From: Burkholderia sp. WSM2232 | GTDB lineage: Bacteria; Pseudomonadota; Gammaproteobacteria; Burkholderiales; Burkholderiaceae | Direction of reading: 5' to 3' | Assembly (NCBI RefSeq): GCF_000472545.1 | Contig: NZ_AWZV01000008.1 | Span: 62,001-126,000 of the forward strand | Length of the DNA stretch: 64,000 nt | Shown: piece after piece, positions 54,758 through 63,662 of the stretch | Numbering within the stretch: the stretch's first letter is position 1 | How the letters are laid out: each line of letters opens with the position of its first letter | Made by a program: the position numbers and the translations under genes | The notes under the pieces: model-generated | Told to the model about the DNA's origin: nothing | Databases searched by the model: none | The model's input: the letters and a program-made list of their open reading frames with translations, nothing else

Positions 54758-56470
54758 TTAATCGGTTGCTGGCGCGCCGGCTGCGGCCGCGCTGTTTCGC
54801 GCACCCGGTGCCGTGCTGGCCGATAGGGGTGTCGAGGTTGCGGCGAGCGGGTGCCCGGGCGCGTGACGAAGCCGGACGTCGACGGACGTGTCGGCGGACT
54901 GTCCTTGAGTCGTGGCTCGGCCTTTGCCTTGATTTTTCCCTGCGTTGTTGCGGGCGTTGTTGCCCGGGTTGTCGCCTTGCCCCTCGCTTTGCTCCGGCAG
55001 CGTCTGGCTGGCCTGCGGGCCGTTGCCCGGTTCGTCGAGGCCGCCGCCCAGAGCCGTAACCAGCGACGCATGCGCGCCGAGCCGCTCGGCCTGAATCTTC
55101 GCCACGCCTTCCTGCGCGCGCAGCAACTGGTTCTGCGCGATCAGCACGTTCACGTAATCGGTCAGACCGCGCCGATAACCTTCGCGCGACAGCTCGTAAT
55201 TCTTGCGCGCGGCGGCCACCGATCGCTCGGCATCCTGCGCTTGCGTGGTCAGCGAACGCATGCGGATCACCTGATCGGAAATATCCTTCAACGCGCTGAC
55301 AATCGTCTGGTTGTACTGCTGCACGGCTTCGTCGTAACCGGCCGTTGCCGCGCCGAGCTGCGCGCGCAGGCGGCCACCGTCGAAAATCGGCAGCGAGAGC
55401 GCCGGCCCGGCGCTCCAGCTATGCGACGGATTCTTCAGGAACTGGAACAGCGGACCCATGGCCGCGTAGCCGCCAATCGATGCCAGCAGGTCGATGTCCG
55501 GATAGAACCCAGCCTTCGCGACGTCGATACCGCGCGCTTGCGCTGCCACGGTCCAGCGCGCGGCGACCACGTCCGGCCGATGGCCGATCAGCTCCGCGGG
55601 CAGCGCGCTCGGCAAGCCGGCAGGGCCGGCGAGCGAGAGCACCGGCCGCTGCAGCGAGTCGCCCGCGCCCGGGCCCTTGCCCGCGAGCGCCGCCAACTGG
55701 TTGCGCCCGAGCGCGATTCTTTCCTCCAGCGCATCGATTTGCCGCTCGTATTCCGGCAGCGGCGTTTCGGCCTGGCTCACTTCCAGCTGCGTGCCGATGC
55801 CGCCCTTCAGGCGCCGATGGGCCAGGTCGGCGATTTGCTGCTGTTGCTCCAGGGTGGCGCGGGCAATGTCGAGCAGCGCGTAGTTCAGCGACATCTCGAT
55901 ATAGGTGCGCACCACGTTCGCCTGCAGCTCGAGTTGCGCGGCGCGTGCGTCGGCGGCACTGGCGTGCGCGGCGTCGAGCGCGCGTTCGGCGGCGTTGCGG
56001 TCCTTGCCCCACAGGTCGAGGTGATAGGAGAGTGCGAGCGTGCCGGTGTTGTTCCACGACTGCTCGCCGGCGAGCGGGCCCGGGCCGTAGTACAGGTTGT
56101 CGGCCCATTTCTGGCGCTTGATCGACAGGTCTGCGTTCACCTGCGGCGCGAGCGCGGAGCGTGCGACGCCCGCCATCGACATGGCTTCGCGCACGCGTGC
56201 TTGCGCTGCTGCGAGGCTCGGGTTGCCGGCCTGCGCGGCTTCGATCCACGCGTCGAGTTGCGGATCGCGGTAGGTGCGCCACCAGTCGGCGGCGGGCCAT
56301 TGGGCGTCCGCGGCGGCCGCGCGGATCGCGTTGCCCGCGTCGAGCGACGCCGCGTCCGTGCGGGTTGCTTGAGGTGCTATGCCCCCGGTACTTGCACAGC
56401 CGGCCATTGTTAATAGGATCGTAAGAACCGCGGCGGCGGTGACCCTTTTCGTTACCGGAGACTGCACCAT
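54758..56470 (-). CDS. outer-membrane efflux lipoprotein, NodT/OprM type, with long C-terminal tail
   Basis: 570 residues from the ATG at 56470; GGAGGAA sits immediately before it, so the GTG at 56467 or the GTG at 56479 could also be used. A lipobox LLTMAGC near residue 25 gives a lipidated Cys. The TolC-like duplicated helical barrel is evident (WWRTYRDPQLDAWIEAAQAGNPSLAAAQARVREA; GLPSALPAELIGHRPDVVAARW; GRLRAQLGAATAGYDEAVQQYNQTIVSALKDISD). After the usual end (VTALGGGLDE, about residue 475) comes a ~90-residue Asn/Gln/Ala/Pro-rich tail of unknown purpose. First gene of the efflux operon. Confidence 0.93.
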   Translation of the reverse strand: MVQSPVTKRVTAAAVLTILLTMAGCASTGGIAPQATRTDAASLDAGNAIRAAAADAQWPAADWWRTYRDPQLDAWIEAAQAGNPSLAAAQARVREAMSMAGVARSALAPQVNADLSIKRQKWADNLYYGPGPLAGEQSWNNTGTLALSYHLDLWGKDRNAAERALDAAHASAADARAAQLELQANVVRTYIEMSLNYALLDIARATLEQQQQIADLAHRRLKGGIGTQLEVSQAETPLPEYERQIDALEERIALGRNQLAALAGKGPGAGDSLQRPVLSLAGPAGLPSALPAELIGHRPDVVAARWTVAAQARGIDVAKAGFYPDIDLLASIGGYAAMGPLFQFLKNPSHSWSAGPALSLPIFDGGRLRAQLGAATAGYDEAVQQYNQTIVSALKDISDQVIRMRSLTTQAQDAERSVAAARKNYELSREGYRRGLTDYVNVLIAQNQLLRAQEGVAKIQAERLGAHASLVTALGGGLDEPGNGPQASQTLPEQSEGQGDNPGNNARNNAGKNQGKGRATTQGQSADTSVDVRLRHAPGHPLAATSTPLSASTAPGARNSAAAAGAPATD

Positions 56471-56505
56471 TTCCTCCACAATTTGACGGTAGATGCGATC
56501 CGCCG

Positions 56506-56511
56506 ATTATA
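56506..56511 (-). promoter_or_regulatory. -10 element of the efflux operon
   Basis: TATAAT on the minus strand, 36 bp before the outer-membrane lipoprotein start, preceded by an A-run. No clear -35, as expected of a promoter needing the divergent LysR activator. Confidence 0.5.
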
Positions 56512-56640
56512 TTTTTTGACGGATTGCGGAATAACCGGTAAAGATGCAAGGAATTCTTACGAGGACTGTGATAATCGTCTTTGCGAACCGTGCAACAATC
56601 CTAGGGTCAGTCGCCACACAATTGAGCAGTAAGGAAAGGT

Positions 56641-57579
56641 ATGGATACGCTCCAGAACATGCGCGTATTTGTCCGCGTCGTCGAAGCGGGCAGTTTCACG
56701 GGTGCCGCGCAGCACCTGAATACGACCACCGCCTATGCGTCGCGCGCGGTTTCGGATCTGGAAGCGCATCTGCGCACGCGTTTGCTGAATCGCACCACGC
56801 GCCGCATCGCGTTGACCGAAGCCGGTGAGCGTTACCTGCAGCGCTGCGAGCAGATCCTCGCGTATGTCGATCAGGCGGAAGCCGAGGCGAGCGACGCGCA
56901 TGCGCGTCCGTCCGGCAAGCTGAAGGTTCATGCCATGACGAGCTTCGGCCAGCACTATGTGGTGCCGGCCGTGGGCCGCTACCGGGAGCGCTACCCCGAG
57001 GTGCAGGTCGAGCTGACGCTCGCGCAGCGCATGCCGGATCTGCTGGACGAAGGCTTTGACGTGTCGCTGACGCTCGCCACCGGACTGCCCGATTCGGGGC
57101 TCGTGTCACAGCGCCTTGGCAGCGCGTTCAGCATTGCGTGCGCGTCGCCGGCCTATCTGGAAAAGCACGGCGTGCCGCAAACGCCCTCCGATCTCGCGCA
57201 TCACACCTGCCTGCAAATTGTCACGCCGGTGTTCCCGCCGGATAAATGGACCTTTGACGGCCCGAACGGCGAGGAAACCATCACGCTCGGGCCCGCCACG
57301 TTCCAGGTGAACGTGGCAGAGGCGATGGCCGTGGCGGTGACGAGCGGCATGGGCATCGGCCTGATCCCCATCTATTCGGCGATCAGCGGCCTGCGCAAAG
57401 GCGAACTGCTGTGGCTGCTGCCGGAATACACATCGCAGGAAATGAATCTGTATGCGTTGTATCCGTCGCGCCAGTATCTGGACGCGAAAATCCGCACGTG
57501 GATCGAGCATTTGCGCGAGGAGCTTCCGTCGACTCTCGCGGTCGATCAGGCCGAGTTGCGGCAGTTTGCGCGGACTTGA
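56641..57579 (+). CDS. LysR-family regulator of the efflux operon
   Basis: 312 residues, ribosome site AAGGAAAGG just before the ATG. HTH at about residues 3-60 (MRVFVRVVEAGSFTGAAQHLNTTTAYASRAVSDLEAHLRTRLLNRTTRR), effector domain from about 92 (GKLKVHAMTSFGQHYVVPAVGRYRERYPEVQVELT). It belongs to the CrgA/AaeR-like subgroup that recognises aromatic or quinone-type effectors. The divergent layout with 170 bp to the efflux operon start makes it the likely regulator. The effector is not known. Confidence 0.9.
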   Translation: MDTLQNMRVFVRVVEAGSFTGAAQHLNTTTAYASRAVSDLEAHLRTRLLNRTTRRIALTEAGERYLQRCEQILAYVDQAEAEASDAHARPSGKLKVHAMTSFGQHYVVPAVGRYRERYPEVQVELTLAQRMPDLLDEGFDVSLTLATGLPDSGLVSQRLGSAFSIACASPAYLEKHGVPQTPSDLAHHTCLQIVTPVFPPDKWTFDGPNGEETITLGPATFQVNVAEAMAVAVTSGMGIGLIPIYSAISGLRKGELLWLLPEYTSQEMNLYALYPSRQYLDAKIRTWIEHLREELPSTLAVDQAELRQFART

Positions 57580-57893
57580 TGCCGGGTAAGGGCTCAGTTG
57601 GGCGGCTGGGAAGGGGGCGCTGCGGGCGTGCAGGCAGATAGCAGGCGGATCAACAGGCGGCTCAGCGCACCGCGGGGGCTCAGTAGGCGGCTCAGCGCGC
57701 TGTTCGACGCGCCGCTCGGCGGGCTGCGGGCGAGAGCGGATGCAGCCCGTTACATCGGCGCCGCGCCGCAACATTTCCTTACTTCCGCCTGCGGATCGAT
57801 TTGCTACGGTGTGGTTAACGCGCTGCGTTTGACGAGCGCGTTGTTTTCGCCGCCGCCATTCGGCAACCGCAAATACCGAAGCACGAGGATTTC
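57580..57893. other. intergenic region after the efflux regulator
   Basis: 314 bp. It contains GGCGGCTCAGCGC twice (around 57658 and 57689) and GC-rich self-complementary sequence, but no gene that I can support. The promoter of the small membrane peptide at 57894 should lie in its 3' part. Confidence 0.5.
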
Positions 57894-58052
57894 ATGGATA
57901 CGCATCTGATGATCGGCGTGGCCGTCATGTTTGGACTGATCGGCATAGCCGCATCTCGCGATCTGCTGCGTCGCCTGCGCGAACAGCAGCCGCAACTTGC
58001 GCCGGTCAAGGTCGAGCGTCGCGAAGCGGGGAAGCCGCGCAGCGGGCGGTAG
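57894..58052 (+). CDS. small membrane peptide, 52 residues
   Basis: ATG at 57894 preceded by GAGGAT with about 6-bp spacing. One hydrophobic segment (HLMIGVAVMFGLIGIAAS, residues 4-21) followed by a basic, Arg/Gln-rich cytoplasmic tail (RDLLRRLREQQPQLAPVKVERREAG). The design - one helix plus positively charged tail - is that of many small inner-membrane peptides. I do not recognise the family. It stands alone between the LysR gene and the convergent metallophosphoesterase. Confidence 0.55.
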   Translation: MDTHLMIGVAVMFGLIGIAASRDLLRRLREQQPQLAPVKVERREAGKPRSGR

Positions 58053-58061
58053 CGGATCATT

Positions 58062-58089
58062 GTTCGCGGTTCGCGGTTCGCGGTTCGCG
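58062..58089. repeat. four perfect 7-bp repeats
   Basis: GTTCGCG four times in tandem, in the 88-bp gap between the small membrane peptide and the convergent metallophosphoesterase. Confidence 0.9.
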
Positions 58090-58140
58090 GCTGCGGCGAA
58101 GCGGCGCCTGAATTGCGCGAAGCCGCAGCGAGCCGCAGCG

Positions 58141-58959
58141 CTAGATCTCGACAACCTTGTCCCACGCAAAGAGCGGATTCTCCCACTGCCCGGTGCGCCG
58201 GTCGTAGTAGCCGCGCGGATTGCACACCACGCGCGTGCCGTTCACCGTGTAGTCGAACGGCGTATGCGTGTGCCCATGAATCCATAGCGCGACGGGCGAC
58301 CGCACGAGTTCGGGCAGGTGGTTGACGAAGCCGGCGGACGCGCGGTCCTGTGCATAGCGCTCGGCGAGACTCAACCGATGCGGCGCGTGATGCGTGACCA
58401 CGATCGTCTGGCCGGCAAAGGGTTTAGCGAGTTCGTGCGCGAGCCACGCACGCGCCTCGCGATGCAGAGCGAGTGCGTCGCTGGGCGCGAAGTCGCGCGC
58501 CTCTGCCTGTGCACGGTCTGCCACGTCGTGCGGCCAGTTCACCTGAATCAGGCCGCGAAAGTCGAGCATGACGCGCCGCGACACCTCGATCGACTCTTCC
58601 AGCGCGGCGCTGTCCGCGCCGAACAGCGCGAAATCCGTCCACAGCGTCGTGCCGAGCACGCGCCAGCGGCCCTGCGGGTCGACTAGCGCGGCGTTGTTCA
58701 GCACGTGCACGTTATCGACCTGCGCGGCCGCGTCGTACAAGGCGGTTTCAAGCGCGCCGAATTCGCCGTCGTAGTACTCGTGATTGCCCGGCACGTAGAC
58801 GACCGGCGCCGCGCCGTCGAACACTTGGGCGGCCCAGCGCGGACCCGCCGCGTGATTGTGGATGTCCCCGGCCAGCACGATCAGATCCGCTTGCGCATGC
58901 GGGATCAGTTCCGGCTCGTCGTTCTCGAGATGCAGATCGGACAGCACGCGAATTTTCAC
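58141..58959 (-). CDS. metallophosphoesterase
   Basis: 272 residues from the GTG at 58959, chosen because AAGGAG lies 7 bp before it and gives the family start MKIRVLSDLHLE. The calcineurin-like metal sites are DLHLE (N-terminus), LAGDIHNH, PGNHEYYDG, VVTHHAPH and IHGHTHTPFD, all intact. Substrate unknown; relatives act on nucleotides, phosphodiesters or phosphoproteins. It starts 47 bp after the FAD oxidoreductase stop on the same strand. Confidence 0.92.
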   Translation of the reverse strand: MKIRVLSDLHLENDEPELIPHAQADLIVLAGDIHNHAAGPRWAAQVFDGAAPVVYVPGNHEYYDGEFGALETALYDAAAQVDNVHVLNNAALVDPQGRWRVLGTTLWTDFALFGADSAALEESIEVSRRVMLDFRGLIQVNWPHDVADRAQAEARDFAPSDALALHREARAWLAHELAKPFAGQTIVVTHHAPHRLSLAERYAQDRASAGFVNHLPELVRSPVALWIHGHTHTPFDYTVNGTRVVCNPRGYYDRRTGQWENPLFAWDKVVEI

Positions 58960-59006
58960 GAAAGGGCTCCTTGCAAGGCTGGCTTCGACCCGGCGCTTCA
59001 CGCTTT

Positions 59007-60425
59007 TCAGCGTAGCACTTTGCCCGGGTTCATGAGGTTCAGCGGATCGAGCGCGTGTTTTACGGCACGCATCATCTGGACCTCCACATCCTGCTTGTAA
59101 TGCATGGCTTCGTCGATCTTCAGTTGCCCGAGGCCGTGTTCTGCGCTGATGCTGCCACGATGCCGATGCACGCTGTCATACACGATGCGGTTGATCGGAC
59201 TCTGGTACTGCGCGAGAAACGCCTTCGCGTCCACCCCCTCGGGCGCCTGCACGTTGTAGTGCAGATTGCCGTCGCCGAGATGGCCGAACGTCACCATGCG
59301 CGCGCCGGGCGCCGCCTGTGCCACTGCGGCGTCGGTTTCCTCGATGAAGTGGCCGATGCGCGAAATCGGCACCGCAATATCGTGCTTGATGTTCAGGCCC
59401 TCCTCAGCCTGCGCGAGCGGGATATGTTCGCGCAGATTCCAGAACGCCCGCGATTGCCCGAGACTTTCCGCGACCACCGCGTCCTGCACGACGCCGTTTT
59501 CCAGCGCTTGTTCCATCAGCCGTTCGAAGAGGGCGCGGGCGTGCTCCTCGCTCTCGCTGTCGGACAATTCGAGCAGCACGATCTGCGCGTGCGATCCGGC
59601 GAACGGATAGCGCATCTGCTCGAAATGCCGGCCCACCAGTCGCAGGCAGAAATCCGACATCAGTTCGAAGCCGGTGAGCAGCGGCCCGGCGATGCTTTGA
59701 GCCAGCGACAGAAACTCGAGCGCTGCATGCGGCGAAGCGAGCGCGGCGAGCGCGGTGACGCGCGCGGCGGGCTGAGGGTGCAGCTTCAGCACGGCTGCCG
59801 TGATGATGCCAAGCGTGCCTTCCGCGCCGATGAACAGATCGCGCAGATCGTAGCCGGTGTTGTCCTTGCGCAGCCCGCGCAACCCGTCCCACAGTTCGCC
59901 CTGCGGCGTGACTACTTCGAGGCCGAGGCACAGCTCGCGCGTGTTGCCGTAGCGCAGAACGCCGGTGCCGCCCGCGTTGGTCGCGAGATTGCCGCCGATC
60001 GTGCAACTGCCTTCCGCAGCGAGGCTGAGCGGAAAGAGACGCCCGGCTTCTTCGACGCGTTTTTGCACTTCGGCGAGAATCACGCCCGCTTCGACGGTGA
60101 TCGTGTTGTTGTGCGGATCGATGTCGCGCACCCGGTTGAGCCGCCGCAAGCTGACGACTGCCTGCGCCCCGCTCGCGTCCGGCGTGGCGCCGCCGGCAAG
60201 CCCGGTGTTGCCGCCTTGCGGCACCAGGGCGACGCGGTGCTCGACGGCAAGTTTGACGAGCGCCGCGACTTCGGCAGGCGTGGCGGGGCACAACACTGCG
60301 CAGGCCGCGCCGGTGTAGCGGCGGCGCCAGTCGGTCAGGTAGGGCGCGGTGTCGTGCGTATCGATCAGCACATGAGCGGCGCCGATGGCGTCGCGGCAGG
60401 CAGCGAGGAAAGCGGTTTGGGTCAT
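59007..60425 (-). CDS. FAD-binding oxidoreductase (GlcD / D-2-hydroxyacid dehydrogenase type)
   Basis: 472 residues. The N-terminal FAD_binding_4 domain has VPQGGNTGLAGGATPD, PLSLAAEGSCTIGGNLATNAGGTGVLRYGNTRE and GAEGTLGIITAAVLKL. The C-terminal FAD-linked oxidase domain has VTFGHLGDGNLHYNV and SISAEHGLGQLKIDEA with the metal/substrate histidines. This pattern fits D-lactate, D-2-hydroxyglutarate or glycolate (GlcD-type) dehydrogenases. No GlcE/GlcF subunits are nearby, so a single-subunit D-2-hydroxyacid dehydrogenase is more likely. Upstream of the metallophosphoesterase gene. Confidence 0.9.
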   Translation of the reverse strand: MTQTAFLAACRDAIGAAHVLIDTHDTAPYLTDWRRRYTGAACAVLCPATPAEVAALVKLAVEHRVALVPQGGNTGLAGGATPDASGAQAVVSLRRLNRVRDIDPHNNTITVEAGVILAEVQKRVEEAGRLFPLSLAAEGSCTIGGNLATNAGGTGVLRYGNTRELCLGLEVVTPQGELWDGLRGLRKDNTGYDLRDLFIGAEGTLGIITAAVLKLHPQPAARVTALAALASPHAALEFLSLAQSIAGPLLTGFELMSDFCLRLVGRHFEQMRYPFAGSHAQIVLLELSDSESEEHARALFERLMEQALENGVVQDAVVAESLGQSRAFWNLREHIPLAQAEEGLNIKHDIAVPISRIGHFIEETDAAVAQAAPGARMVTFGHLGDGNLHYNVQAPEGVDAKAFLAQYQSPINRIVYDSVHRHRGSISAEHGLGQLKIDEAMHYKQDVEVQMMRAVKHALDPLNLMNPGKVLR

Positions 60426-60528
60426 CTGAATCGGTCAGCGGGTTCGGCGGCAACGCGCGCTGGCAAGTGGAGTGAAAGTTGGACGGAAGGGCGAGTGGAA
60501 AGTCGGCGGAAAGTCGGGTGCGTGAACC

Positions 60529-61604
<1,076 letters not shown>

Positions 61605-61706
61605 CTACAGGCTGTTCCCAGCCCTTCATAGCCATTTGGCCAGGCCTCGCGCAAGCTGCGTCCGAGGTTGCGCCTGGCGGTCCCGCAACACGCTTTGACG
61701 AAAGCA

Positions 61707-61713
61707 AGGAGGC
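61707..61713 (+). promoter_or_regulatory. ribosome binding site deciding a TTG start
   Basis: A perfect AAGGAGG, 7 bp before TTG at 61721 (a second TTG at 61718). A TATTAT -10-like hexamer at 61583-61588 would start transcription after the alternative GTG at 61574, excluding that start. Confidence 0.75.
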
Positions 61714-61720
61714 AGGTTTG

Positions 61721-63031
61721 TTGTCCAGGGTGCGTTTCGATCTCGACACGCTCAAGCGGCTCGCGCAATTCGCCGCGAAGCGCAGCAGCGAAGACCGTAT
61801 TCCCCAGGTGGCCGGCAGCCTCACGTTCACCACGATGCTCGCGCTGGTGCCGCTTGCCACCGTTGCGTTCGCGCTCTTCACCGCGTTCCCGCTGTTCAGT
61901 TCGTTCCAGGAGTCGCTGCAGTTTTTCCTCGCCGACCACCTGATGCCCGCGCAACTGAACAGCCAGATCTTCAAGTATCTGAATCAGTTCGCGGCGAAGG
62001 CGAAGGGGTTGACGACCATCGGCATGGTGCTGCTGTTTCTCACCGGCGTGATGACGATGATGACGATCGAATCCGCTTTCAACGTGATCTGGCGCGTGCG
62101 CAAGGCGCGGCCTGTCGCGCAGCGCATCCTCGTGTACTGGGCGATCATTACGCTCGGTCCGATCCTGATTGGCGTGAGTCTTTCCATCTCGTCGTATCTG
62201 TTCACGCAGTCCATGACCTTCAGCGCCGCCCAGCGCATGACGCCGGTGATCGAATGGGCGCTCGCGGGCGCTGCCTTGCCGCTCACGGCGCTCGCTTTCA
62301 CGATTCTCTACGTGTATTTGCCGAACTGCCGCGTGGAATGGCGCGATGCGGTGATCGGCGGCGTGACGGCGGCGATCGCCTTCGAGCTCGCCAAGCGCGG
62401 CTTCGGCTATTACGTGCGGCGCATGCCTACCTACACCGCGGTGTACGGTGCGTTTTCGGTGGTGCCGCTGTTCCTGCTTTGGATGTACCTCTGCTGGTTC
62501 ATCACGCTGGCGGGCGCGATGATTGCCTCGGCGTTGCCGGCCATTCGCATCGGCCAGTTTCATCGCCCGACTTTCGAGGGCAGTAATCTGTTCGACTCTC
62601 TCGAACTGCTGGCACGGCTTTGCGAGGCGCGCGACGCCGGCAAGCGCGGTTATACGGTAACCGAACTATCGCGCATGCTTCGCCGCGATATGGACACTAC
62701 CGTCTATCTGCTGCAAAGGCTGGAACAGGTCGGATGGATCGCGCAATTGCAGGAAGACGCCTCGCGCCCGCACTTTCTGCTGCTGGCGAATCCGGCGCAG
62801 ATCACCGTGCAGCAACTGTACGATCTGTTCGTGATGGATCGTGCCGAACTGGAATATCAGCTTCAGCTCGCCTCCACTCGCGTGGACGGCGCCATGCTGC
62901 TCGCCGCGCTCGAAAACGACAGGCTGAAGGTGACGCTCGCGACGCTGCTCACGGCCCGCGCCGCCGCGCGCGCCGCAGCGGCCGACGAAAACGATCGCGG
63001 CACGTCCTCCATGCCGCATCAGGCGGCCTAG
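61721..63031 (+). CDS. YihY-family inner-membrane protein with C-terminal helical domain
   Basis: 436 residues from the TTG at 61721. Six or so membrane segments in residues about 35-290. The family motif IPQVAGSLTFTTMLALVPLATVAFALFTAFPLF and KRGFGYYVRRMPTYTAVYGAFSVVPLFLLWMYLCWFITLAGA are clear (YihY/BrkB, UPF0761; once called RNase BN in error). Residues about 300-436 form a soluble extension with a winged-helix-like part (GYTVTELSRMLRRDMDTTVYLLQRLEQVGWIAQL). Divergent from wrbA. Function of the family is unsettled. Confidence 0.9.
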   Translation: MSRVRFDLDTLKRLAQFAAKRSSEDRIPQVAGSLTFTTMLALVPLATVAFALFTAFPLFSSFQESLQFFLADHLMPAQLNSQIFKYLNQFAAKAKGLTTIGMVLLFLTGVMTMMTIESAFNVIWRVRKARPVAQRILVYWAIITLGPILIGVSLSISSYLFTQSMTFSAAQRMTPVIEWALAGAALPLTALAFTILYVYLPNCRVEWRDAVIGGVTAAIAFELAKRGFGYYVRRMPTYTAVYGAFSVVPLFLLWMYLCWFITLAGAMIASALPAIRIGQFHRPTFEGSNLFDSLELLARLCEARDAGKRGYTVTELSRMLRRDMDTTVYLLQRLEQVGWIAQLQEDASRPHFLLLANPAQITVQQLYDLFVMDRAELEYQLQLASTRVDGAMLLAALENDRLKVTLATLLTARAAARAAAADENDRGTSSMPHQAA

Positions 63032-63059
63032 CGTAGGCGCTGACTAGCGTAGGCGCTGA
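63028..63059. repeat. perfect 16-bp duplication at the yihY stop codon
   Basis: CTAGCGTAGGCGCTGA occurs twice in tandem; the TAG of the first copy is the yihY stop codon. Confidence 0.9.
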
Positions 63060-63083
63060 TTACGGCCGCTCGCGCCGCTCGCG

Positions 63084-63404
63084 CTACAACGAAATTTTGC
63101 CCACGCAGATGTCCTTGAACATTACCCAGTCGCCCATCAGGCTGTAGAGCGGATGGCGAAAGGTTGCCGGCCGGTTCTTCTCGAAGAAAAAATGCCCGAC
63201 CCAGGCGAACCCGTATCCGCACACCACCGCGCCAGGCAGCCACAGCCAGTCGCCGGTGGCAAGCGCCATCGCGAGGCAGCCAATCACCGCGAGCGAGCCG
63301 ACGAAATGCAGCCGTCGCGACACCAGGTTGCGATGTTCGCTCAGATAGTACGGATAAAACTCCGCGAAGTTCGCGAAGTGATCGGTATGCGCGGTATGAG
63401 CCAT
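63084..63404 (-). CDS. DUF962 / Mpo1-like membrane protein
   Basis: 106 residues from the ATG at 63404. The family core is HFANFAEFYPYYLSEHRNLVSRRLHFVG (His-x-x-...-H and R-RLHFVG) followed by two membrane segments and FAWVGHFFFEKNRPATFRHPLYSLMGDWVMF. Conserved histidines H27, H41, H75 and H88 (approximate) match the putative Fe-binding ones of yeast Mpo1, a 2-hydroxy fatty acid dioxygenase. Activity of bacterial members is mostly untested. Convergent with yihY. Confidence 0.88.
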   Translation of the reverse strand: MAHTAHTDHFANFAEFYPYYLSEHRNLVSRRLHFVGSLAVIGCLAMALATGDWLWLPGAVVCGYGFAWVGHFFFEKNRPATFRHPLYSLMGDWVMFKDICVGKISL

Positions 63405-63662
63405 GAGGGCCTCCCGGATTGCTGTGCGCGGCGATTGCGCGGGCGTATGCCACGTTCTGTTTTCGCGGCGCGCCGGTCCTTCGACATGCCGGAACATCAG
63501 CTTGCCGACGGCGCCCGCAACGGAACGTTCCAAACCATTGTGCGGCTATCGTGTGCCTCGCGCAACCTGGCCATTCGGACGATGGCGCCGACGCTTTGCT
63601 GCCGCTATCGTGAACGAATCAACGCTGCGGCGTGGGATGGGCGCCACGCCGGCGGCAAAGCG

